Positions 18,713-27,266 of a stretch of DNA of 64,000 nucleotides are shown piece by piece. The position numbers were made by a program, and so were the translations under genes. Position 1 is the stretch's first letter. The number at the start of each line of letters is the position of its first letter. The DNA comes from CALKJU01 sp035326425 (GTDB lineage Bacteria; Pseudomonadota; Alphaproteobacteria; Geminicoccales; Geminicoccaceae), in the NCBI GenBank assembly GCA_035326425.1, contig DAOLFG010000016.1, positions 26,889-90,888 on the forward strand. Reading direction: 5' to 3'. The notes below the pieces were generated by a model that was not told the DNA's origin, did no database searches, and was given only the letters and a program-made list of their open reading frames with translations.

Positions 18713-19943
18713 AGTCGTCGATGGCCTTCTGCAGCCGGCGGCGGCGCAGCCACACCCAGCCCCAGGCGAGGCCGGCCAACACCGCACCGACGACGAAGGC
18801 CGGGCTCAGGCCGACGGCATCGGCCAGCAGGCCCAGGATCAGCGCGCCGATGGCCGGGCCGGCGCGCTGGATGATGCCGAACAGCGACAGCACCCGGCCG
18901 CGATAGGCCGGGTTGGCGGTGAGGTGGATCAGGCTCTGCGTGCCGCTGCCGCAGACCAGCGACAGGAAGCCGATGCCGGCCAGCAGCAGGTGCGCCAGCC
19001 AGCGTATGTCGCCGAGACCGGCGAACAGCAGCATGGCGACGACGAGGCCGCCGGGGCCGATCAGCACCGCCGAGAGCACCTTGGGCAGGGTGGCCAGCCG
19101 CAGCAGCCAGACGCCGCCCAGCATGGCGCCGATGCCGACGCTGACGGTGAGGCTGGCGAGGTCGGAGGGGGCGGGTCCGAACCATTTGCCGGCGATGGCA
19201 GGCAACAGCTCGACCATGCCGCGCACGCCGAGGCTGACCGACAGGAGCAGCATCAGCGCCAGGCCCAGCACCGGATGATGGGCGGCGTGGCGCAGGCCGC
19301 CGACGATGCCGTCGCCCGGGCCGGCCACCGGCCGCTGGGCGGCCGGCGAGCGCTTCAGGCGCAGCAGCAGGAGGATGAACGGAAAGAAGCTGAGGCCGTT
19401 GAGCGCGAAGGCCAGCGCCGGGCTGCCGGCGGTGAGGGCGAAGCCGGCGACGATGGGCCCGACGAAGCGGGCGGCGTTGAAGCCGAAGGAGTTGAGCGAG
19501 ACCGTGGTCGAGAGCAGCGGCCGCGGCGAGACGTCGGAGGCCAGCATCAGCCGCGGCGGCTGGTTGACGCCGTCGATCAGGCCGAGCGTGACGGCGGCGA
19601 CGGTCAGCGTACCGAGCCCGAGCGCGTCGAACCAGGCGAAGGCCGCTAGCACGAAGGCCTGGGCCTGGGCGGCGATCTGGCCCCAGACCAGCAGCCGGAA
19701 TCGGTCGCCGCGGTCGCTCAGCACGCCGCCGAAGGGGGCGACCAGCAGCGACGGCACCAGCTCGCAGGCGGCGACGGTGCCGACCCAGCCGGCCGAGCGG
19801 GTGAGGTCGAACACCAGCCAGCCGACGGCGACGCGCTGCACCCACAGGCCGACATTGGAGACGAAGCTGGAGACGAGGAAGAGCCGGATGTCGGGCTGGG
19901 CCAGGGCCTGGCGCAGCAGGCCGGGATTGCGCAGGTCCGGCAT
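18699..19943 (-). CDS. MFS transporter, EntS/TetA-like exporter group
   Basis: 414 aa with about ten to twelve hydrophobic segments. The N terminus FLVSSFVSNVGLWVQRVAVGWLVFDLTRSAGWVG and the loop FGGVLSDRGDRFRLLV are typical of the MFS_3 group of exporters. It is convergent with the mocF-like gene and separated from DUF2165 by a short gap. Substrate cannot be read from the sequence; efflux of a small molecule is the family expectation. Confidence 0.9.
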   Translation of the reverse strand: MPDLRNPGLLRQALAQPDIRLFLVSSFVSNVGLWVQRVAVGWLVFDLTRSAGWVGTVAACELVPSLLVAPFGGVLSDRGDRFRLLVWGQIAAQAQAFVLAAFAWFDALGLGTLTVAAVTLGLIDGVNQPPRLMLASDVSPRPLLSTTVSLNSFGFNAARFVGPIVAGFALTAGSPALAFALNGLSFFPFILLLLRLKRSPAAQRPVAGPGDGIVGGLRHAAHHPVLGLALMLLLSVSLGVRGMVELLPAIAGKWFGPAPSDLASLTVSVGIGAMLGGVWLLRLATLPKVLSAVLIGPGGLVVAMLLFAGLGDIRWLAHLLLAGIGFLSLVCGSGTQSLIHLTANPAYRGRVLSLFGIIQRAGPAIGALILGLLADAVGLSPAFVVGAVLAGLAWGWVWLRRRRLQKAIDDFSGS

Positions 19944-20152
19944 TCAGCGGAGCCGCGCGCCGAAGTGGCAGGCGCGGCCGGGCCGGCAGGCGGGTGCGCT
20001 GGGAATGGAAGGCGGCACGGGATCTCGAAAGGCGGCTGCGGCAGTCATGATATGAGGCAGCCCCGCCCGGCGCCAGCCGCAACCGGCCGGGGCCTTGCAT
20101 TCCCCCGATGCATCATCGACCGTCTCGGGAGCAGTCGGTGGAGACCGGACGG

Positions 20153-20653
20153 ATGAGCGACCTCGCGACCTTCGCCGCCATCCGTGCCGCCAAGGCGGCC
20201 GTGACCGCCGGCATCGCGGCATTCTTCCTGGTCGTGGCGCTGGGCAACGTCACCGACTACGATTCCAACTGGCAGTTCGTCCGCCACGTGCTGGCGATGG
20301 ACACGACGTTCCTCAGCCCGGCGCTGATGGGGCGGGCCGTCACCGACGAGGCGGCGCAGCGGCTGGCCTATCACCTGATCATCGGCTGGGAGGCCGCCAC
20401 CGGGCTGGTGCTGGTGGCGGCGGCCGTGCTGATGGTGGTGCGGCTCGGGCGGCCGGGGTTCGAGCGCGGCCGGGCCATGGCCGTGGCCGGCCTGGCGATG
20501 GGCTTCCTGCTCTACGGCGTCGGATTCCTGGTCGTGGCCTCGGAATGGTTCGCGATGTGGCAGTCGCAGACCTGGAACGCCCAGGCCAAGGCCGGGATGT
20601 TCACGACGGTGCTGGTGGCGGCGCTGGCGTTCGTGGCGCCGGCGGAGCGGTAG
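20153..20653 (+). CDS. DUF2165 family small membrane protein
   Basis: 166 aa from ATG 20153, with GGTGGAG about 9 nt upstream; a start 45 bp earlier adds a poorly conserved tail. Four hydrophobic segments (about 13-32, 80-103, 115-135, 145-160). The NVTDYDSNWQFVRHVLAMDTTF stretch is diagnostic of DUF2165, uncharacterised inner-membrane proteins of Proteobacteria. No functional link to neighbours is evident. Confidence 0.88.
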   Translation: MSDLATFAAIRAAKAAVTAGIAAFFLVVALGNVTDYDSNWQFVRHVLAMDTTFLSPALMGRAVTDEAAQRLAYHLIIGWEAATGLVLVAAAVLMVVRLGRPGFERGRAMAVAGLAMGFLLYGVGFLVVASEWFAMWQSQTWNAQAKAGMFTTVLVAALAFVAPAER

Positions 20654-20681
20654 CCGGCCAGCCGGCGGCGAGCAGATCTCC

Positions 20682-20867
20682 CTCGACGATCCGCAGCGCC
20701 GCCTCGACACGATAGAACGATTTCTCTCCGAGGTCGCGAGCATCGCCGAATGGGTGACGATCGAGGGCCGGATTCGTGCATGCCGAGACCCGGACGACGG
20801 CGAGTTTCCGGAAATGGCGGTCGCCGGCGACGCCGATTGCCTCGTCAGCGGCGACAGCGACCTCCAA
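20682..20867 (+). pseudogene. Remnant of a PIN-domain toxin (C-terminal half only)
   Basis: The plus-strand frame between DUF2165 and the convergent ABM gene reads DDPQRRLDTIERFLSEVA, then RACRDPDDGEFPEMAVAG and CLVSGDSDL. This is the hallmark C-terminal half of a VapC/COG1569-type PIN domain: the RDPDD...FLELAVAGGADYLVTGD pattern with late acidic metal ligands. The N-terminal DxNV strand and a start codon are missing, and the frame runs on into unrelated sequence. No antitoxin is adjacent. Confidence 0.7.
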
Positions 20868-20899
20868 GGGAGCTGCTCGCCTTCCTCCGGCGCCGACGG

Positions 20900-21214
20900 C
20901 TACTTCGTCACCGTCTGCACCACCTCGAAGCCCTCGAACTGCGGGTGGCCGAGATAGAGGCCGCCGTGCTCGCCGGCGTTGCGGTGGGCGTCGCGGAAGG
21001 CCTGGCTCCTGGTCCAGCCCTCGAAGGCGGCGCGCGACGCCCAGATGGTGTGGGAGGCGAAGAGCGTATGGTCGTCGTTGGTCGGGCCGCGCAGCAGGTG
21101 GAACTCGACGAAGCCCGGCACGTCGGCCAGATGCGTGTCGCGCTCGGTCCAGACGCGCTGGAAACGGTCCTCCTGGCCGAGGGTGACGCGGAAGCGGTTC
21201 ATGGCGATGAACAT
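20900..21214 (-). CDS. Antibiotic biosynthesis monooxygenase (ABM) domain protein, IsdG/HmoA-like
   Basis: 104 aa, single ABM fold: FIAMNRFRVTLGQEDRFQRVW, HLADVPGFVEFHLLRG, ASHTIWASRAAFEGW and an H-R-NAG region. The pattern matches HmoA/IsdG-like proteins, some of which degrade haem, but others have unknown roles. It lies 16 bp downstream of the Rieske-FAD oxidoreductase on the same strand, so it may use or protect that redox protein. Function beyond the fold is not claimed. Confidence 0.85.
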   Translation of the reverse strand: MFIAMNRFRVTLGQEDRFQRVWTERDTHLADVPGFVEFHLLRGPTNDDHTLFASHTIWASRAAFEGWTRSQAFRDAHRNAGEHGGLYLGHPQFEGFEVVQTVTK

Positions 21215-21230
21215 GGCGGGCCTTTCCCGG

Positions 21231-22760
21231 TCAACTGCTGCCGGCCCGCTTCTGCCGCAGCCGCCGCTCCATCGCCAGCTCCTCCTTCAGCGATTCCAGG
21301 TCGCGGCCGACCGTCGCCACCGCCAGGTCGCGGCCGGCGGCGCGGAAGCGGACCAGGGCGTCGCCCTTGGCGAGGTCGCCCTCGACCGCCGGCTCGTCCC
21401 AGCGCTCGGCGTGGCCGACATAGTTGACGATCAGGTCGAAGTGCCGGGTCCAGAAGAACGGCACGGCGTCGAAGGGTTCCTCGTCGCCCAGCATGGCGGC
21501 GGCGGCGTGCTGGCCCTGCCGCTCGGCCACCACCCAGTGCTCGACGCGGATGCGCTCGCCGCTGTGCGGATCCGGCCAGCGGGCGATGTCGCCGGCGGCC
21601 CAGATGGAAGGATCGGCGGTGCGCAGGCCGCCGTCGACGACGACGCCGTCGTCGACCTCGAGGCCGGCCTTCTCTGCGAGGCCGGTGCGGGGCGTCACGC
21701 CGATGCCGACCAGCACGAGATCGGCCGGCAGGCGGGCGCCGTCGTCGAGGATGACGGCATCGGCCTCGATCCGGGTGGGCTTGCGCTCCAGATGCAGCTT
21801 CGTGCCGTTCTTGCGATGGGTGTCGACGATCAGCCGCGACAGCTCCGGCCCGAGCTGCCTGGCCATCGGCTCCCGGTCGGGCGTCACGACATGGACCTCG
21901 AGCTCGCGGGCGACCAGCGATGCCGCGGCCTCCATGCCGATGAAGCTGCCGCCGATCACGACGACCCGCGGCTTGCCGTCCAGCCGCTCGATTAGCGCCC
22001 GGCAGTCGTCGAGCGTGCGCAGCAGGCGGACGTGCGGCAGCTCGGCGCCCGGCAGGTCGAGGCGCCTGGGCTCGGCGCCGGTGGCGAGCAGCAGCTTGCC
22101 ATAGGCGAGGGTCCGGCCACCCTTCAGCCTGACACGCCTCGCCTCGGGCTCGATGGCCTCGACCACCGCCTCCAGCTCCAGCTTCACGCCGCGCCCGGCC
22201 AGCGAGGGCTCGAGCGGCAGCTTGTCCTCGGGCGTGCTGCCGTCGAGGTGCTCCTTGGTCAGCGTCGTGCGGTCGTAGGGCGGCTCGGTGTCGGCCGAGA
22301 CCATGGTGACAGGGCTGTCGCAGCCGCGCCGCAGCAGCCCGTCGGCGGCGGCGAAGGCGGCAGCACCGCCGCCGACGATGACGATCGGGTCGGCGTCCTG
22401 CGTCGGTCGGTACCGCCCCGGCCTGGGCTCGAGCTTCCCTATGACGGCGGCCTTGCCGTCGCGCTGCTCGACCCGCCAGCGATCGAGCGGCGCGAAGGCC
22501 GGGGCGCGCAGCGCCTCGCCGCTGCGCAGGCTGAAGCAGGCATGGTGCCACGGGCAGCGGACGGTCTCGCCATCGACCAGCCCTTCGGCCAGCGGGCCGC
22601 CCTGGTGGGTGCAGGTGGCGGCGACGGCGCAGATCTCGTCGCCGGAACGGAACAGCAGCACGTCGTCCTCGCCGACCTTGCCGGCGAGGATGCCGCCATC
22701 GGGAACGAGCGACGGCTCGACGCCCTGGACGAGGTCGGGTGGCTGCGGGCTGTCGGGCAT
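21231..22760 (-). CDS. Rieske-FAD/NAD oxidoreductase fusion (AIFM3-like)
   Basis: 509 aa. N-terminal Rieske domain with Cys50-x-His52 (CTHQGGPLAEGL) and Cys69-x-x-His72 (CPWHHACF). A pyridine nucleotide-disulfide oxidoreductase follows: VIVGGGAAAFAAADGLLRRG near 126, PYDRTTLTKEHL, LLLATGAEPRRL, VVVIGGSFIGMEAAASL and SIWAAGDIARWPD. The C-terminal reductase-associated region ends at LEELA..RRLRQKR. The architecture is the single-chain counterpart of ferredoxin plus ferredoxin reductase, as in AIFM3-type proteins. Likely partners are oxygenases; the ABM protein follows 16 bp downstream. Confidence 0.9.
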   Translation of the reverse strand: MPDSPQPPDLVQGVEPSLVPDGGILAGKVGEDDVLLFRSGDEICAVAATCTHQGGPLAEGLVDGETVRCPWHHACFSLRSGEALRAPAFAPLDRWRVEQRDGKAAVIGKLEPRPGRYRPTQDADPIVIVGGGAAAFAAADGLLRRGCDSPVTMVSADTEPPYDRTTLTKEHLDGSTPEDKLPLEPSLAGRGVKLELEAVVEAIEPEARRVRLKGGRTLAYGKLLLATGAEPRRLDLPGAELPHVRLLRTLDDCRALIERLDGKPRVVVIGGSFIGMEAAASLVARELEVHVVTPDREPMARQLGPELSRLIVDTHRKNGTKLHLERKPTRIEADAVILDDGARLPADLVLVGIGVTPRTGLAEKAGLEVDDGVVVDGGLRTADPSIWAAGDIARWPDPHSGERIRVEHWVVAERQGQHAAAAMLGDEEPFDAVPFFWTRHFDLIVNYVGHAERWDEPAVEGDLAKGDALVRFRAAGRDLAVATVGRDLESLKEELAMERRLRQKRAGSS

Positions 22761-22888
22761 GGCGGGCGTCCGGATTACGGGAGGTGCAGGCCGAACGCGC
22801 CAGGATTGGAAAGGTTCGAGGCTACCATGCCGGTGCGGGACGGCTCCGTGCTGCGCAGCCGGACAACATGCTGGCGTTCCCGAAGAGG

Positions 22889-22918
22889 CCCCGCGCCGGC
22901 CTCCGCCGGCCCGCGGGG
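22889..22918 (-). terminator. Hairpin downstream of the lipoprotein gene
   Basis: Inverted repeat CCCCGCGCCGGC / GCCGG(CC)CGCGGGG around a CTCC loop, 17 bp beyond the lipoprotein stop on the minus strand. No T tract is seen, so termination would be weak or Rho-assisted. Confidence 0.4.
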
Positions 22919-22934
22919 CGTCCCTGTCAGCGGC

Positions 22935-23522
22935 TCAGCCGCCGGTCTCGACGATCGACAGGGCGATGGCGGTGGTGATGTCGACGGCGACGCGCTCGCC
23001 GGGACGGCGCGCCGCGGCGAAGCCCTGCATCGCCGGATCGACCGCCAGGCTCTCCTCGCGGCCGTCCTCGGTGGTGAAGGTGACGACGCCGGTGGCCGGA
23101 TCGTAGGACTTGAAGGTGACGACGGCACTCACCGCCGCACCCATGACGCCGGCGGGCCTGGCGCCCTCCGGCGCCCGCGCGGTCAGAACGGCGGCGCTGG
23201 CCGGGCCGCCCTCGCCCGCCTGGGCCATGCGCGCCGCCACGCTCTCCCGGTAGGTCAGCCGCACGACGTCGCCGGCGGCGAGCTGCGGCAGGTTGCGCAC
23301 CTCGGGGCCGGCGACGACGGTGACGTCCTGGCCATCGGTGCCGCGCAGCGTGACCTCGCGGGTCTGCTGGTCGACCTTCTGGACCGTGGCGGTGGTGACG
23401 ATGGTGCTCTCGCGCTGTGCCGACATCGGGGCGGGCGAGGCCGGCTCGTTGCCGCCGCCGGTGCAACCGGCGGCCAGGAGTGCCGCCATGGCCAGCGCCA
23501 GGGTGGTGGTGCGGATCGACAT
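22935..23522 (-). CDS. Putative lipoprotein with two similar beta modules
   Basis: 195 aa. The signal peptide ends in a clear lipobox (LLAAGC, Cys20), so the protein should be lipid-anchored. After a low-complexity linker two similar segments occur: TVQKVDQQTREVTLRGTDG...LAAGDVVRLTYRESVA (about 48-95) and TFKSYDPATGVVTFTTEDG...RRPGERVAVDITTAIAL (about 137-190). They look like a duplicated small beta-barrel. No known family was recognised and no function is claimed. Confidence 0.82.
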   Translation of the reverse strand: MSIRTTTLALAMAALLAAGCTGGGNEPASPAPMSAQRESTIVTTATVQKVDQQTREVTLRGTDGQDVTVVAGPEVRNLPQLAAGDVVRLTYRESVAARMAQAGEGGPASAAVLTARAPEGARPAGVMGAAVSAVVTFKSYDPATGVVTFTTEDGREESLAVDPAMQGFAAARRPGERVAVDITTAIALSIVETGG

Positions 23523-23544
23523 GTCGTCTCGTCTCCCGGGTGAG

Positions 23545-24525
23545 CTATACGAATCCGGCCACCGCGTGCGGCACGTAGGGTGCTTCCAGCGCCGCGATCT
23601 CCTCGGGCGCCAGCTTCACCGACAGGGCCGCCACGGCGTCGTCGAGGTGCTGCATCTTGGTGGCGCCGACGATGGGGGCCGTGACCACCGGCTTGGCCAG
23701 CACCCAGGCCAGCGCCACCTGCGCCCGCGGGATGCCGCGCGCCCTGGCGACCGAGGCCACCGCTTCCACCACCTTGCGGTCGGCGTCGCCGGTATGGGCG
23801 AACAGCTTCCTGCCGAACTCGTCGCTCTCGACGCGGGCGGTCACGGCGTCCCAGTCGCGCGTCAGCCGGCCGCGCGCCAAGGGGCTCCACGGGATGACGC
23901 CCAGGCCCTCGGCAGCGCACAAGGGCAGCATCTCCCGCTCCTCCTCGCGGTAGAGCAGATTGACGAAGTCCTGCATGGACACGAACTTCGCCCAGCCGTG
24001 GCGCTCCGACAGGGCCAGCGCCTTGGCGAGCTGCCAGGACCACATCGACGAGGCGCCGATGTAGCGGGCCTTGCCGGCGCGGACGACATCGTTCAGCGCC
24101 TCCAGCGTCTCCTCGATCGGCACGCCGTAGTCCCAGCGATGGATCTGGTAGAGGTCGACATGGTCGGTGCCGAGCCGCCGCAGGCTGTTGTCGATCTCGG
24201 CCAGGATGGCCCTGCGCGACAGGCCGGCGCCGTTCGGCCCCGGCCGCATCCGGCCGTGGACCTTGGTGGCGATCACCACCTCCTCGCGGCGGGCGAAGTC
24301 CTTGAGCGCCCGGCCGACGATCTCCTCGCTGGTGCCGTCGGAATAGACGTTGGCGGTGTCGAAGAAGTTGATGCCGAGCTCCAGCGCCTTGCGGATGAAG
24401 GGCCGGCTCTGCTCCTCGCCCATGCTCCAGGGGTGGCTGCCGCGCTCGGGCACGCCGTAGCTCATGCAGCCGAGGCAGATGCGCGATACCTCGAGGCCTG
24501 TGCGGCCGAGCCTCACATAGTCCAT
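23545..24525 (-). CDS. Aldo/keto reductase
   Basis: 326 aa. The catalytic tetrad of the AKR superfamily is visible: Asp56 (FFDTANVYS), Tyr61, Lys88 (VVIATKVHG) and His129 (LYQIHRWD). NADP-binding motifs lie near the C terminus (IPRAQVALAWVLAKPVV, PIVGATK). It reduces carbonyls of sugars or aldehydes in the family; the exact substrate is unknown. It is 10 bp downstream of the SDR gene on the same strand, so the two oxidoreductases are probably cotranscribed. Confidence 0.93.
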   Translation of the reverse strand: MDYVRLGRTGLEVSRICLGCMSYGVPERGSHPWSMGEEQSRPFIRKALELGINFFDTANVYSDGTSEEIVGRALKDFARREEVVIATKVHGRMRPGPNGAGLSRRAILAEIDNSLRRLGTDHVDLYQIHRWDYGVPIEETLEALNDVVRAGKARYIGASSMWSWQLAKALALSERHGWAKFVSMQDFVNLLYREEEREMLPLCAAEGLGVIPWSPLARGRLTRDWDAVTARVESDEFGRKLFAHTGDADRKVVEAVASVARARGIPRAQVALAWVLAKPVVTAPIVGATKMQHLDDAVAALSVKLAPEEIAALEAPYVPHAVAGFV

Positions 24526-24535
24526 GACTGCCTCC

Positions 24536-25384
24536 CTAGCCCTTCATGTGCGCGGCGAACGCGTCCTTGTGGTCGGGGTGCCAGCGCGACAGCGCCGGGC
24601 GGTTCTCGATGATGTCGCCGACGGCCCAGCGCATGCGTTTGGCGTCGATCTCGGGCGTGGTCTCGTTGTCGGCGCAGATGATGTAGAAGTCGCCGGCGGT
24701 CATGCCCTCGACCATCCGCTCGACCACCTGTTCCGGCGTCCAGGCCGAGGCCGGCTTCTCGGTGCGGCCGCGCGCCGTCATGCCGGTGAAGGTGTGGCCC
24801 GGCACCAGCAGGTGGGCGCTGACGAGGCAGCCCTCGACCTGGCGCAGCTCGTGGGCCAGCTGCTCGGTCAGCACCTTCACCGCCGCCTTCGAGACGTTGT
24901 AGGCGGCGTTGCCCGGCGGCGTGGTGATGCCCTGCTTCGAGCCGGTGTCGACGATGGCGCAGGGCGTACCCTGGGCAATCATGTCCGGCACGAAGGCCGC
25001 GAGGCCGTTCAGCACGCCGTAGAAGTTGACGTCCATCAGCCGGTGCCATCCGGCGAGGTCCTGCCAGGGGCCGGCACCGTCGTCGATGGCGGCGTTGTTC
25101 ATCAGGAACGCCACTTCCCCGAAGGCACCGTAGGCGGTCTCCTTCAGCAGCCGCATCGATTCCGGCGAGGCGACGTCGGTGGCGACGGTGCGGATGTCGG
25201 GCAGCCCGCCCTTGGCGGCCGCCGCCACCTCGTTGCCGGCGCGCGCCAGCCGGTCGGCGTCGCGGTCGGCGAGGCAGAGCCGCATGCCGCCAGCGGCCAG
25301 CCGCTTGGCGGCGGCGAGGCCGATGCCGCTGGCGGCACCGGTGACGACGCCGACGCGGCCGGCCGAAAGCGCGGGGTGTGTCAT
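24536..25384 (-). CDS. Short-chain dehydrogenase/reductase (SDR)
   Basis: 282 aa, classical SDR. Cofactor motif TGAASGIG at 15-22, Asp40 after the second strand (suggesting NAD), NNAA at 96-99, catalytic Ser149 and YxxxK (Tyr162, Lys166, AAYNVSKAA). An FAD/NAD Rossmann fold without membrane segments. First gene of a two-gene unit with the aldo/keto reductase. Substrate unknown. Confidence 0.92.
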   Translation of the reverse strand: MTHPALSAGRVGVVTGAASGIGLAAAKRLAAGGMRLCLADRDADRLARAGNEVAAAAKGGLPDIRTVATDVASPESMRLLKETAYGAFGEVAFLMNNAAIDDGAGPWQDLAGWHRLMDVNFYGVLNGLAAFVPDMIAQGTPCAIVDTGSKQGITTPPGNAAYNVSKAAVKVLTEQLAHELRQVEGCLVSAHLLVPGHTFTGMTARGRTEKPASAWTPEQVVERMVEGMTAGDFYIICADNETTPEIDAKRMRWAVGDIIENRPALSRWHPDHKDAFAAHMKG

Positions 25385-25486
25385 GGGCGGTCTCCCTTCG
25401 CCGGCCGGGTATCGGCCGGAAGGGAGCGGGCGGCAAGCGCGCAGTCGGTTCGCCGGCCCGGTCCGGCGCCACGATGCCGGCCGGTT

Positions 25487-27214
25487 TCAGCTGTCGGTCC
25501 GGCTGACGGCCAATCCCACATGCTCGGCGCCGGTGCTCGTGCGCCGATTGTCGATCCGGATGCGGTAGGTGCCGGTCCGGCTCGCCACGAACGACACGAT
25601 CTCGAAATTGTTGTCCTGCGACCTCGACGCCGCGAGCTGCGTGCCGCCCGGGTCCGAGACGGCGAGATCCAGATTGGTGCTGACGGTGCTGTTGCCCTTG
25701 CCGGGCTTGTGTGCCCAGGCCAGCGCCACCCTGACCTTCTGGCCGGCGGTCGCCTGGAAGCTCTGGGTGCGCGGAAAGCCGGCGCTGCCGCCGCTGGTCT
25801 GGAACCACCACGACGTGCCGCCGCGCAGCACCGCGTCGGCGGCGGCGAAGCGCACGGCGCCGGCGCCGTCGCGGTCGCTGAGCGTGGCCGAGCCCTCGAT
25901 GTTGCGCCGCGCGCTCGCCATCAGGATGGCGCGCACGCGCTCGGCCTGGGTGGCGAGCGAGAAGGAGGCACGGTCCTGCAGCAGGCCTATGCCGGCCGCC
26001 ACGTGCGGGGCCGCGAAGCTGGTGCCGCTGCCCTCGACGAAGCCGGACTTCAGCCTGGTGCTGCGGATGTCGTGGCCGGGCGCCACGAGGTCGGGCTGCT
26101 CGCGGTCGCCGTTCCTGGAAGGCGGGTCGCGATAGGCGCTGAAGCTCGGGGCGATCGCCGGACTGCAGGCGTGCAGGTCGTCGCCGAGGCCGGCGGTGCC
26201 GCGATCGGAGAAGGCGCCGACCGAGATGTCGTTGTAGGCGATCTCCGGGCTGCCCATGCGCAGCGAGCAGACGTTCGACACCGCCACCACCACGCTCACG
26301 CCGGTGTTGTAGACCAGCCGGTCGACATATTGGGCGAAGGCGTCGAACTCGCCGTCGGTGTCCGAGCCGAAGCTCATGCTGACGGCGACGGCACCCCGGG
26401 AAACCACGCAGTCGGTGGCGGCGATCATCTCGGCATCGCTGAAATCGACGCCGATGCCGTCGAGGATCGTCACCCCCGGCGCGATCCCGCGATAGGTCGC
26501 GTGCGTGCTCTGGATGATGCCGGCCACCGCCGTCTTGTGATCGCTGGCGCCGATCCGCGATGTCGGCCGGCAGGCGGTGCGCCTGCCCGAGGGCAGGTTG
26601 GGATGGCTGGAGATGCTGCCCTCCTCGACCACCCCGACCTTGGCGCCGGTGCCGTCGATGCCGCGCCCCTGCACCACCGATGCCTGGGTGACGACCCTGG
26701 ATACATTGAGCCGCGGGCGATGGACGCGCTCCTGCAGCACGGCCTTAATGGTGGCATCGCCGGCCATGGCGGTCACCGCCGCGGCGTTGCCGACGGCGAC
26801 GATCACCCCGGCATAGTCCGAGGCGTAGACGATCTCGTGCCCGGTCCGCAGCAGCCTGCTCTCGGCGGCGGCACGACGCGCCGTCATCGCCGAGCGCACC
26901 GCCGAACGCTGCAGGGCGGCGTCGGCCGATCGCGGGATCGCCGCCGCCGGCTCGGCCGGATCGGCCAGAAGGTAGACGAGGCGCCGGCTGGTGCCGGGGC
27001 TGCTCCTCAGCGCCGAGGCCAGCGGGGCCGCGATCTTGCCGTCCGGCTCGATACTGCCGTCGGGCCCGGCGGCGGCGGGGCCGGCGCAGCAGACCGCCGC
27101 GAGGCCCGCCAGCGCAGCGAGGGCGACACGGCGGGACGGAGCGTCGAACAGCCCGGTGAACCCGCCCCTGGCGAGCGGTCCCGGACGGCGACGGACTTGC
27201 AGGCGTTTTGTCAT
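25487..27214 (-). CDS. Secreted subtilisin-like S8 serine peptidase with Glu in place of the catalytic Asp
   Basis: 575 aa. Basic start, hydrophobic segment about 29-49 (VALAALAGLAAVCC) and AxA-like cleavage indicate export. After a ~140-residue propeptide-like part, the S8 domain shows VGVVEEG (192-199), His226 (DHKTAVAGII), Asn314 (VAVSN) and Ser399 (GTSFAAPHVA). The Asp of the usual VxVIDTG motif is replaced by Glu197, and HGTHVAG is altered to HKTAVAG. A C-terminal P-domain-like beta region (about 470-575) ends with LAVSRTDS. Activity may be changed or lost. It stands alone between an SDR and a LysR gene. Confidence 0.88.
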   Translation of the reverse strand: MTKRLQVRRRPGPLARGGFTGLFDAPSRRVALAALAGLAAVCCAGPAAAGPDGSIEPDGKIAAPLASALRSSPGTSRRLVYLLADPAEPAAAIPRSADAALQRSAVRSAMTARRAAAESRLLRTGHEIVYASDYAGVIVAVGNAAAVTAMAGDATIKAVLQERVHRPRLNVSRVVTQASVVQGRGIDGTGAKVGVVEEGSISSHPNLPSGRRTACRPTSRIGASDHKTAVAGIIQSTHATYRGIAPGVTILDGIGVDFSDAEMIAATDCVVSRGAVAVSMSFGSDTDGEFDAFAQYVDRLVYNTGVSVVVAVSNVCSLRMGSPEIAYNDISVGAFSDRGTAGLGDDLHACSPAIAPSFSAYRDPPSRNGDREQPDLVAPGHDIRSTRLKSGFVEGSGTSFAAPHVAAGIGLLQDRASFSLATQAERVRAILMASARRNIEGSATLSDRDGAGAVRFAAADAVLRGGTSWWFQTSGGSAGFPRTQSFQATAGQKVRVALAWAHKPGKGNSTVSTNLDLAVSDPGGTQLAASRSQDNNFEIVSFVASRTGTYRIRIDNRRTSTGAEHVGLAVSRTDS

Positions 27215-27266
27215 TGTCTTCGGCCTTTCTGGATCTCGGGCCTTTCGGGTGAGCGGCGAGGCGGGC

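Noticed and set aside
20652..20957. Intact small gene at the PIN remnant
   Set aside because: The N-terminal metal-binding strand is missing and the frame continues antisense into the ABM gene, so it is called a remnant instead.
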